DNA of 36,353 bases, from NCBI GenBank assembly GCA_910578245.1, contig CAJTPC010000014.1, positions 1-36,353 of the forward strand. Direction: 5' to 3'. Under the pieces are notes generated by a model. That model was not told the origin of the DNA. It saw only the letters and a list, made by a program, of their open reading frames with translations, and made no database searches. Within the stretch, counting starts at the first letter, position 1. Each line of letters begins with the position of its first letter. This document shows, one piece after another, positions 23,809-31,142 of this stretch. This DNA comes from an uncultured Christensenella sp. GTDB lineage: Bacteria; Bacillota; Clostridia; Christensenellales; UBA3700. The position numbers were made by a program, and so were the translations under genes.

Positions 23809-24336
23809 ATGGAAAAAATCAGCAGAATTTTGATAGACGAAGAGAGTATAGCCAAGAAAGTAAAAGAGCTGGGAAAGCAGATTGAGAGGGATTATGCGGG
23901 CAAAACTCCCGTAGTAGTCGCGATACTCAAAGGCTCAATAATCTTTTATGCAGACTTAGTTCGCAATATAAACCTTCCAATGAGATTTGATACGATGTCG
24001 GTATCGAGTTACGGGTCGGGTACGGTGTCATCGGGCAACGTAAAGATAAAGAAAGATTTAGCAAAGGATATTTGCGGAGAAGACGTGCTTTTGATAGAGG
24101 ATATCATTGACAGCGGCAATACGATGAAAGCGCTCACGTCCTTGCTTGAACACCGCGGCGCAAAAAGTATTAAAGTTTGTTCTTTTTTGGACAAGCCAAG
24201 TCGCAGGACTACCGACTACAAAGCTAACTACGTGGGATACGAAATACCTGATGAATTTGTAGTAGGTTACGGACTTGATTACGATGAAAAGTACCGCAAT
24301 TTACCGTACGTAGGCATACTTGAAATAACTGATTGA
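23809..24336 (+). CDS. hpt: Hypoxanthine phosphoribosyltransferase
   Basis: 175 residues, the usual length. It salvages hypoxanthine (and often guanine) with PRPP to make IMP or GMP. The PRPP-binding loop is VLLIEDIIDSGNTM with the acidic pair E97-D98; KGSIIFYADLVR and the flexible-loop region SVSSYGSGTVSSG are also present, as is the C-terminal DFVVGYGLDYDEKYRNLPYVG-like ending (DEFVVGYGLDYDEKYRNL). AAGGA lies 8 bases before the ATG. The gap after tilS is only 24 bases. Confidence 0.95.
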   Translation: MEKISRILIDEESIAKKVKELGKQIERDYAGKTPVVVAILKGSIIFYADLVRNINLPMRFDTMSVSSYGSGTVSSGNVKIKKDLAKDICGEDVLLIEDIIDSGNTMKALTSLLEHRGAKSIKVCSFLDKPSRRTTDYKANYVGYEIPDEFVVGYGLDYDEKYRNLPYVGILEITD

Positions 24337-24349
24337 AGAGGTCATTAAA

Positions 24350-25684
24350 TTGTTTGACGAAAGTGTGAGAGAAGAACTTGAAGAACTTGCAAGTTACTTC
24401 CCTATTGACAAACCTTTATACGCCGTAGGCGGATGCGTACGCGATTACTTGAGAGGCAAAGAATTTTACGACGTTGACCTGTCGGGAGGAATGAAGCCCG
24501 AAGAGCTGATAGAATTGCTTGACAAAACGCCGTTCGGAGTGGTCAGCGCATCGCCAAGATTGGGTACGGTGATTATCAAAGGGAAAAACACCTATGAGTA
24601 CACTGCTTTTCGCATTGACAGTTATCCTGCTGGAAGCGGAATACACACGCCCACTAACGTGCAGTTTACCCAAGACTTAACGGTAGACGCGAAAAGACGC
24701 GACTTTAAGTGCAACGCTATTTATTACAATATAAGAGAAAGACAAATAATTGATCCGCTCGGCGGTATAGAAGATATAAAGCAAGGCATACTGTCAACAA
24801 CTATTTCTCCAGACGTTGTGCTGTCGCAAGACGGTTTGAGGATATTACGACTTGCGCGCTTTGTGTCCAAGTTGGGATATGAGATAGAAGAGCATACTTA
24901 TGACAGCGCGAAAAGACTTGCGGGCAGATTGCGCGAGATAAGCGTAGAGAGAATCAGAGAAGAACTCAACAGGATTTTAGAAGGAGATCATTGTTACAAA
25001 GCGCTGTGTCTTATGCGAGACATAGGGGTATTGTCAATCATACTTCCCGAACTTGCTCAAAACGACGGCGTCAAACAAAAAGAGCAGTATCACAAATACG
25101 ACGTGTTGGAGCATACTTTCAGAGTTGTTGAGGCTTGTCCGCCTAAAGTGAGATTGGCTGGACTTTTTCACGATATAGCAAAGGGAAAATGTCAGGCAAG
25201 GGACGGTAATATGTACTTTCATAACATAGAAGGCGCGCAAATGACGAGAGATATTATGACTAGGCTTAAATATCCCACTCGTCAGATAGAACGTACTTCA
25301 AGAATGGTGGAATGGCATATGTTCGATGTCAACGGCAATACAAAGGAGAGCAAGTGCCGACGTTTTATTGCAAATAATCTCGATATATTCGACGATATTC
25401 TTGCGTTGTTTGAGGCAGATAGCATAGGTACGGGATATTTTGACGGTTCTAGAACGGCGGATAAGTTGAGAAAAGTATATGCCGAGATGATTGAAGAAAA
25501 AGTGCCGATTAGCATAAAGGAGCTTGCAGTGGACGGCAACGATTTGAAAGCTTTGGGCTTTGACGGAAAGGCGATAGGACAGATTCTCAACGAGATATGG
25601 GACTTGGCGTTGAGAGGTTGCGTAGCCAATAAAAAGGACGCGCTTTTAGACGTTGTGAAGAGAATGATAAAAAGGTATAGATAA
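24350..25684 (+). CDS. cca: CCA-adding enzyme/poly(A)-polymerase-family nucleotidyltransferase with HD domain
   Basis: 444 residues. The N-terminal class II nucleotidyltransferase core has GGCVRD (27-32) and the metal-binding D41/D43 (YDVDL). RRDFKCNAIYYNIRERQIIDPLGG is the family's RRDFT-like motif, and RILRLARFVSKLGYEI follows. An HD-type domain (LFHDIAKG, H274-D275) is present in the C-terminal half. These enzymes build or repair the 3' CCA end of tRNAs; related members add poly(A), so the exact specificity is not certain. The start is TTG at 24350, supported by GAAGAGGT 7-8 bases upstream. The stop overlaps the next start by one base (TAATG). Confidence 0.88.
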   Translation: MFDESVREELEELASYFPIDKPLYAVGGCVRDYLRGKEFYDVDLSGGMKPEELIELLDKTPFGVVSASPRLGTVIIKGKNTYEYTAFRIDSYPAGSGIHTPTNVQFTQDLTVDAKRRDFKCNAIYYNIRERQIIDPLGGIEDIKQGILSTTISPDVVLSQDGLRILRLARFVSKLGYEIEEHTYDSAKRLAGRLREISVERIREELNRILEGDHCYKALCLMRDIGVLSIILPELAQNDGVKQKEQYHKYDVLEHTFRVVEACPPKVRLAGLFHDIAKGKCQARDGNMYFHNIEGAQMTRDIMTRLKYPTRQIERTSRMVEWHMFDVNGNTKESKCRRFIANNLDIFDDILALFEADSIGTGYFDGSRTADKLRKVYAEMIEEKVPISIKELAVDGNDLKALGFDGKAIGQILNEIWDLALRGCVANKKDALLDVVKRMIKRYR

Positions 25685-27168
25685 TGGAATTAATATTTTT
25701 GATAGTCGCTATAATATTACTTGTTGCGTCTGTTGCGTTGAGTATCGCTAATCTTTTTGTGTCAAAGAAAAAGCACGTTGGAACAGAAAAAGACGGGGGC
25801 GTAATCGGCGAGATAGAAACTCTCAACGATAATCTTAACGAAGTAAAAAATCTTATCAACGAGCACACTTCTAAGGAGCGGGAAATTTTGTCCGGCAATT
25901 TAACAGGCGTGATAAACGCTTCTAACGGCGGACTTGCGCCTATGTTAGCTGAATACATGAAGAGTTTTAAGAATACGCTTGACGATAATCTTAAGACGAC
26001 AAAAGAAACTTTGGAAGAGATACGCAGGGAGTTGAAAGAGGCTAGTGTTGAAATGAGCAGAAGCACTGACGAGGCGCTGGGTTCTCTTAAAAAAGATACG
26101 CAAGAAGCTCTTGATAGAATGAGCAAGACTACGGAAAACTCTCTTGACAGAATTGGGATTTCTCTCAAAGATTCTCTTAAAGAACTGCGCAACGACAATA
26201 AGATGCAACTTGAAAGCGTGCAAAGAAGCAACGAAGCTCAACTTGAAAAGATGAGGGCAACCGTTGACGAAAAACTCAACGAAACGCTGGATAAACGAAT
26301 CAAAAACGCATTTGAGATGGTCAATAATTCTCTATCGCAGGTTCAGCAAGGCTTTGGCGAAATGAGAGAACTGACAGGCAAAGTGAGCAATCTCAATAAG
26401 ATGTTTACCAACGTTAAGACGAGAGGCGGATGGGGAGAAGTGGCTTTGGAGAGTTTGCTGGATCAAATTTTATCGCCGGAGCAATATCAATGTCAGTATA
26501 GGCTTGATAGCAAATCAAGAGAAATGGTAGATTTTGCGATAGTTATGCCGGGGCAGGGAGAAATGGTTTATCTGCCTATAGACTCTAAATTCCCGCTAGA
26601 TAAATATATCAATCTCGTTGAGGTAAGCGAAAGCGGGGATTTAGAAAAGACGGAGAGCGCAAGAAAGGAGCTATTCAATACAGTCAAGGAAGAGGCAAAG
26701 AGTATATCGAGAAAGTATATTATCACTGGCGTTACGACGCGCTATGCAATAATGTATTTGCCTAGCGAAGGACTGTACGCAGAGATAGCTAAAAACAGCG
26801 CTTTGACGGCGTATATTCAAAATGAATATCACGTGACTGTATGCGGACCTACTACTATTACGGCGCTTCTCAATTCATTGCAAATGGGCTTCACTACACT
26901 AAAGATTCAAGAGAGAAGTTCGGAGATTGCCAAGGCGTTGCAAGATTTCCAAAAAGACTTTACGAAGTATACCAATCTTGTATCCAGCATAAAGAAGAAT
27001 GCTAATACGATGGTAAATACCATTGGCGAAGTAGAAAAACGAAATGAGTTAATAACCAAAAGACTTGCAAGAGTAAGTTCGGGCTTACCTAATGACGAAG
27101 ACCAAAAATTAATTGCTTCGGATATAGTCGTAGATGCGAGCGATAAAGACGGAGAAGTAGGAGAATAA
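25684..27168 (+). CDS. rmuC: RmuC-family protein
   Basis: 494 residues. One N-terminal membrane segment (residues 2-24) is followed by a long coiled coil (about 30-240, with repeats such as LDRMSKTTENSLDRIGISL). A C-terminal restriction-endonuclease-like RmuC domain has GGWGEVALESLLDQIL, QYQCQYRLDS, VDFAIVMPG and LPIDSKFPLDKY. RmuC proteins limit recombination at inverted repeats in E. coli; the mechanism is not settled. One-base overlaps with the genes on both sides show translational coupling. Confidence 0.93.
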   Translation: MELIFLIVAIILLVASVALSIANLFVSKKKHVGTEKDGGVIGEIETLNDNLNEVKNLINEHTSKEREILSGNLTGVINASNGGLAPMLAEYMKSFKNTLDDNLKTTKETLEEIRRELKEASVEMSRSTDEALGSLKKDTQEALDRMSKTTENSLDRIGISLKDSLKELRNDNKMQLESVQRSNEAQLEKMRATVDEKLNETLDKRIKNAFEMVNNSLSQVQQGFGEMRELTGKVSNLNKMFTNVKTRGGWGEVALESLLDQILSPEQYQCQYRLDSKSREMVDFAIVMPGQGEMVYLPIDSKFPLDKYINLVEVSESGDLEKTESARKELFNTVKEEAKSISRKYIITGVTTRYAIMYLPSEGLYAEIAKNSALTAYIQNEYHVTVCGPTTITALLNSLQMGFTTLKIQERSSEIAKALQDFQKDFTKYTNLVSSIKKNANTMVNTIGEVEKRNELITKRLARVSSGLPNDEDQKLIASDIVVDASDKDGEVGE

Positions 27169-27983
27169 TGAAAATTGATTTGCATATACATAGCGTATTA
27201 AGCGACGGTACGGACGCGCCTGAGGAAATAGTAGACAAGGCGGAAAGGCTAGGCATAAAATGTATGTCTATAACCGATCACGATTGCATAAAGGCAAATT
27301 CTGAAGTTAAAGAATACGCTTTATCCAAGGGCATACAATATATTAACGGAGTCGAGTTATCAACGTTTTCCAATCAAGAGATACATATTTTGGGCTACGC
27401 ATTCGATGTAAACGACGATGCGCTTTTAGAAAAGCTCGAATATTTTGAGAGCAAGCGCAAGGAAAGAGCTTCGCTGATAATAGACAGACTGTATTCTTTG
27501 GGAATTAAGATAGACAAAGACACCTTGCCAAGAGATAGCGCAAGCGTGGGCAGACTTCATATAGCAAAACTCATGATATCGGCAGGATACGTATCTAGTA
27601 TTCCGGAAGCCTTTGATAAGTATCTCGGAGTCAACGGCAAAGCCTATTATCCGTCAAAGAGAATTACCCCTATTCAAGGCGTAAAGTTAATTAAGGAAGC
27701 GGGCGGTTTTGCCGTAATAGCCCATCCGTTGAGGTTTGTCCAACAGCGTAAAATAGAGATGCTTATCGACGGCTTAAAACCATTCGGTTTGGAGGGGATT
27801 GAAGCGTACTATCCAACGCACGATGAGATGATGAGCAAGACGATACTTTCTTTAGCCAAGAGGAAAGGACTAATGGCTACCGGCGGTACGGATTATCACG
27901 GCGCCAACAGAAATATAGAACTTGGTAGCGTAGAGTATAATTTAGACGGATATACGGCGTCAAAACTCGGTATAAGAAAATAG
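27168..27983 (+). CDS. PHP-domain metal-dependent phosphoesterase
   Basis: 271 residues. The PHP signature is complete: DLHIHSVLSDGT (H6, H8), ITDHDC (D37, H38), GVELST (E63), HILGY (H73), VIAHPLRF and GGTDYHG. Proteins of this size and pattern (YciV/TrpH-like) act on 3',5'-nucleoside bisphosphates or trim RNA 5' ends. The substrate here is inferred from the family. Its start overlaps the rmuC stop by one base. It is the last gene of the run that begins at tilS. Confidence 0.9.
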   Translation: MKIDLHIHSVLSDGTDAPEEIVDKAERLGIKCMSITDHDCIKANSEVKEYALSKGIQYINGVELSTFSNQEIHILGYAFDVNDDALLEKLEYFESKRKERASLIIDRLYSLGIKIDKDTLPRDSASVGRLHIAKLMISAGYVSSIPEAFDKYLGVNGKAYYPSKRITPIQGVKLIKEAGGFAVIAHPLRFVQQRKIEMLIDGLKPFGLEGIEAYYPTHDEMMSKTILSLAKRKGLMATGGTDYHGANRNIELGSVEYNLDGYTASKLGIRK

Positions 27984-28027
27984 AGCGTTATGCTTTATTG
28001 AATAAAACATTATAAGGAGAACAGTTT

Positions 28028-28495
28028 ATGATACTTGCGTTCAAACAAAAAATGATGTCGATTGCAGGCAAGTACGAGATCTACGATGAAGAAGGACAAA
28101 TTGCCTATAAGATTCAAGGTAGAGTCCGTGTTCCAAAGAAATACGATATCTACAATACACAAGGGGAAAAGATTGCCTATCTCAAGTCAAAATACTTTGA
28201 CATTTTGCCTCAATTCAGACTTTTCATTAACGAACAGGAAGTGGGCAGAGTTAAAAGAAAATTTTCGTTTTTCTCTCAAAAATTCCAAATTGATTGCAAT
28301 GACTGGAGAGTTGAGGGTGACGTAATAGGCTACAATTATTCAATTGTGGACGCCAATAATTCTTTGGTTGCGACTTTGGAAAGGAAGTTATGGCAATTGA
28401 CCGATCAATACGTCATTGATATAGTGGATCCTAAAGACGCGCTTTTAGTGCTTATGATAGTTTTGGCAATAGACGCAGAAGGAGAAGGTCACTGA
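28028..28495 (+). CDS. LURP-one-related (DUF567/YxjI-like) protein
   Basis: 155 residues, typical for the family. The repeated strand pattern matches Tubby-C-like LURP-one proteins: FKQKMMSIAGKYEIYDEEGQIAYKIQGR, then KYDIYNTQGEKIAYLKSKYFDILPQFRLFINEQEVGRV, and the closing DQYVIDIVDPKDALLVLMIVLAIDA. Function in bacteria is unknown; the fold suggests membrane or lipid association. AAGGAGA lies 8 bases before the ATG. It is followed by two hairpins, so it probably ends its own transcript. Confidence 0.88.
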   Translation: MILAFKQKMMSIAGKYEIYDEEGQIAYKIQGRVRVPKKYDIYNTQGEKIAYLKSKYFDILPQFRLFINEQEVGRVKRKFSFFSQKFQIDCNDWRVEGDVIGYNYSIVDANNSLVATLERKLWQLTDQYVIDIVDPKDALLVLMIVLAIDAEGEGH

Positions 28496-28500
28496 GCTTA

Positions 28501-28524
28501 TACCCGATAGTTTTCCATCGGGTA
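28501..28524 (+). terminator. Hairpin directly after the LURP-one gene
   Basis: TACCCGAT (28501-28508) pairs perfectly with ATCGGGTA (28517-28524), followed by TCTTCT. It is a moderate terminator; a second hairpin with a better T run follows. Confidence 0.6.
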
Positions 28525-28568
28525 TCTTCTGGCAACTTAACAAGAGCGATATAATAGTTTTATTTCCC

Positions 28569-28607
28569 AACCGAATTAGGCGCGGACAGTATCGGTTTGT
28601 TTTTTTG
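28569..28607 (+). terminator. Second hairpin with a T run
   Basis: AACCGA (28569-28574) pairs with TCGGTT (28592-28597) around a 17-base loop, followed by TGTTTTTTT. The stem is short but the T run is good. Confidence 0.5.
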
Positions 28608-28616
28608 CGTATATCG

Positions 28617-28646
28617 TTGACATGAATATCTAAATTAAGACATAAT
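28617..28646 (+). promoter_or_regulatory. Candidate promoter of the lipid kinase gene
   Basis: TTGACA (28617-28622), 18 bases, CATAAT (28641-28646). It lies after the terminators and about 44 bases before the ATG. Confidence 0.55.
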
Positions 28647-28689
28647 AATATCGGCGCAAGCTGTAACCTACAAAAAAGAGAAAGAGAAT

Positions 28690-29595
28690 ATGAAGAACGT
28701 ATTTATAGTAAATCCTATCGCGGGAATAAAAAGCTCGCTTGAAGAGATACAAGCCAAACTTAAAGAGAAGCAAGGGCTTGATTATGAAATTTATATTACC
28801 AAATCTAAGGGCGACGCAACAAGATACGTTTCGCAGAAGTGTCAGGAGTGCGCTGAAGATATCGTATTTTATTCTTGTGGAGGAGACGGTACGCTCAATG
28901 AAGTGGCAAGCGGTATGGTAGGTTACTCAAATGCGGTATTGGCAATTTATCCGTGCGGAAGCGGTAACGACTATGTCAAGTATTACGGCGATAAGCAAGA
29001 ATTTCTCAATATAGACAATCTTCTAGAGGGCAGAGAAACGAAGATTGATTTAATACAGGTAGGCGACAGATATGCTGTCAATGCTTGTCACTTTGGATTG
29101 GATAGCGTAGTTGCAAAGAAGATGAGCGAAATCAAATCCAAGAAGATAATCGGTGGAAAGAATGCGTATAACACAGCGGTTATTTACGGCGTACTCAAAG
29201 CTCTAAAGACCAAGTGTAAAGTCATAGGCGATGGAGAAGATATGAATGATGATAAGATACTCATATGCACTTGCGTCAACGGCAAATACGTCGGCGGGTC
29301 GTATAAATGCGCGCCAAGGTCTATTAACAACGACGGATATATGGAAGTGTGTTGTATAAAACCCGTATCGGTGTTCAAATTCTTAAAACTTATGAATCAT
29401 TACAAGGCAGGAGATTATCTCGATATGCCCACTTTATCGCCATATCTTCATTACAAGAGATGCAAGAAGGTGGAAATTATTGGAGGACAAAAGAACTTTT
29501 TGATAAGTCTTGACGGAGAAGTTATCTCCGGAGACAGATTTGAAGTCAACGTACTTCAAGGCGCATTGAGGTTTATAGTGCCAAAAACTCTTTGA
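28690..29595 (+). CDS. Diacylglycerol kinase-family lipid kinase
   Basis: 301 residues, the usual size for the YegS/BmrU/DgkB group. FIVNPIAGIKSS begins the fold, GGDGT is at 64-68 in SCGGDGTLNEVASGM, and PCGSGNDYVK follows. Near the end, LISLDGEVISGDRFEVNVLQGALRFIVP is the characteristic C-terminal beta sandwich ending. Such enzymes phosphorylate diacylglycerol or related lipids at the membrane. The precise lipid is not clear; the next gene is a condensation-domain acyltransferase, which may act on the same kind of lipid or glycolipid. Confidence 0.9.
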   Translation: MKNVFIVNPIAGIKSSLEEIQAKLKEKQGLDYEIYITKSKGDATRYVSQKCQECAEDIVFYSCGGDGTLNEVASGMVGYSNAVLAIYPCGSGNDYVKYYGDKQEFLNIDNLLEGRETKIDLIQVGDRYAVNACHFGLDSVVAKKMSEIKSKKIIGGKNAYNTAVIYGVLKALKTKCKVIGDGEDMNDDKILICTCVNGKYVGGSYKCAPRSINNDGYMEVCCIKPVSVFKFLKLMNHYKAGDYLDMPTLSPYLHYKRCKKVEIIGGQKNFLISLDGEVISGDRFEVNVLQGALRFIVPKTL

Positions 29596-29669
29596 GATAA
29601 TTAGCATTATCAACAAGTTTTTAGTAAATTCTGCATAATTCTACTCTCGTATTAATAACTTATTTTGTT

Positions 29670-29691
29670 TATAATTTATTTGAAACAAATA
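29670..29691 (+). promoter_or_regulatory. -10-like box with a dyad before the acyltransferase gene
   Basis: TATAAT (29670-29675) is followed by the perfect dyad TATTTG-AAA-CAAATA (29677-29691), which would cover the start of transcription. No good -35 box is found 16-18 bases upstream, so the promoter is tentative. Confidence 0.4.
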
Positions 29692-29730
29692 TGGTAATTA
29701 TCAAATAAATTACTTTTGATAGAGGTTGAA

Positions 29731-31011
29731 ATGGAAAAACTGAAAGCGGAACTTTGGGACAAAGTTCAATATATTTTTAGAAATTATTATGACAGAATGA
29801 TCCACTCTGCCGTAGTCTATGACGGAGAAATAGACTTGGATATTTTGCGTAAGTCAATATTCCGTGTGGTGACTCATTTTCCTATTTTGCGTTCGAGTTT
29901 TCACAGTAGCGCTATAAACCCATATTGGGAGGTCAATGAAGATTATACGGTTGAGGAGATGGCGCAAAAAGTCATTTGCGATGACCTAAAATCAAGCGCG
30001 CTTACTTTTCTGGCAAAGGAGATAAGTTATAAGGCAAAACTGCAATTTGAGATCACTTTGCACGTTTGCAGAGGACAAAGCGCCATTACGGTCCTTGTCA
30101 ATCACATGTGTTTGGACGGAGCAGATTTCAAGTATTTAATAAGCAAAATCGTAGAGGGATACAATTTGATAGCTTGCGGAGGGGATATATCCGACTTGGA
30201 GCTAAAGAATGGTAGCCGCAGTTATTCGCAAATTTATAAAGATATGAGCGAAGAAGAGGCGGAAGAAGCCAAGAAACTTTACAAGAACGTGTCGCGTACC
30301 GGCGTCAAAAATAAATTTGATTTTACAGACGACACTGACTGTCGCACGCGGTTTAACTTCAAGAAACTCACAAATGACACTATTGTGGCTTTGAAAGCAA
30401 AAGGTAAGGAACACGGAGCTACGCTAAATGACGTATTTATGACTGCGTATGCAAGAGCTATTTGCACTCGTTTAGCTCCCAGCGATGATAAGAGATTGGT
30501 AATCACCAGTATGAAAAATTTGCGAGATCATATAGAGTCTGCAAATTCCGAGAGCGTTACTAATTTGACAGGCTTTATGCCTTGCGTATTGCAAGAGTTG
30601 GGAGAAAACTTTTGCGATACCTTGCAAAAGGTATCCGAGCAAAACGATGCTTCCAAGCAAGATAAGTATTGCGGACTTTACGGCATACCTTTACTTTCGT
30701 TGGCGTTTAAGCTGTTCCCTTATTCTATTGCGGAGTTTGCAATCAAGATAGGGTATGAAAATCCCCTTATTGGCATGTCCAATATAGGAATAATACCGGA
30801 CGGCTACTTAGAGCTTGAGGGAGTTAAGTGCATATACGCTTTTATGACGGGAGCGACCAAGTTTAAGCCGTATATACAGTTGACAAGCACCACTTTTAAG
30901 GGCGAAACAACTCTTTGTATTGCGCAAAAGTGCAGTGACAAAGACGAGGAAAAGATAATAGTATTGTTGGACGCAATAGAGCGTGAACTTATGGAGTTTT
31001 TGCAAAGCTAG
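29731..31011 (+). CDS. Condensation-domain/BAHD-like acyltransferase
   Basis: 426 residues from ATG 29731, chosen because AGAGG precedes it; an in-frame TTG at 29716 lacks a ribosome site. The catalytic pattern HxxxDG is present as VNHMCLDGADF (H125, D129, G130), with the family's early LDILRKSIFRVVTHFPILRSSF. Further features are LNDVFMTAYARAI in the middle and a late SNIGIIPDGYLELEG, which matches the fold of alcohol acetyltransferases, PapA-type proteins and peptide-synthetase condensation domains. It is a stand-alone domain with no carrier protein nearby. Acyl transfer to an alcohol or amine is likely; the substrate is unknown. Confidence 0.8.
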   Translation: MEKLKAELWDKVQYIFRNYYDRMIHSAVVYDGEIDLDILRKSIFRVVTHFPILRSSFHSSAINPYWEVNEDYTVEEMAQKVICDDLKSSALTFLAKEISYKAKLQFEITLHVCRGQSAITVLVNHMCLDGADFKYLISKIVEGYNLIACGGDISDLELKNGSRSYSQIYKDMSEEEAEEAKKLYKNVSRTGVKNKFDFTDDTDCRTRFNFKKLTNDTIVALKAKGKEHGATLNDVFMTAYARAICTRLAPSDDKRLVITSMKNLRDHIESANSESVTNLTGFMPCVLQELGENFCDTLQKVSEQNDASKQDKYCGLYGIPLLSLAFKLFPYSIAEFAIKIGYENPLIGMSNIGIIPDGYLELEGVKCIYAFMTGATKFKPYIQLTSTTFKGETTLCIAQKCSDKDEEKIIVLLDAIERELMEFLQS

Positions 31012-31060
31012 TAAGGGATAATTCGACAATTTTTACTCAAAAATTTCCATAGTTATACTC

Positions 31061-31107
31061 AATGGGCATTTCATACGTTGACTTGCCCATTAATTATATG
31101 CTAATAT
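31061..31107 (+). promoter_or_regulatory. Hairpin and candidate promoter before secA
   Basis: AATGGGCA (31061-31068) pairs with TGCCCATT (31084-31091). Overlapping its right arm, TTGACT (31078-31083), 18 bases and TAATAT (31102-31107) form a plausible sigma-A promoter. The hairpin could end the preceding transcript or act on the promoter. Confidence 0.5.
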
Positions 31108-31142
31108 TAATCTTGGCAGATATTACCAAAGGTAGGTGAAAA

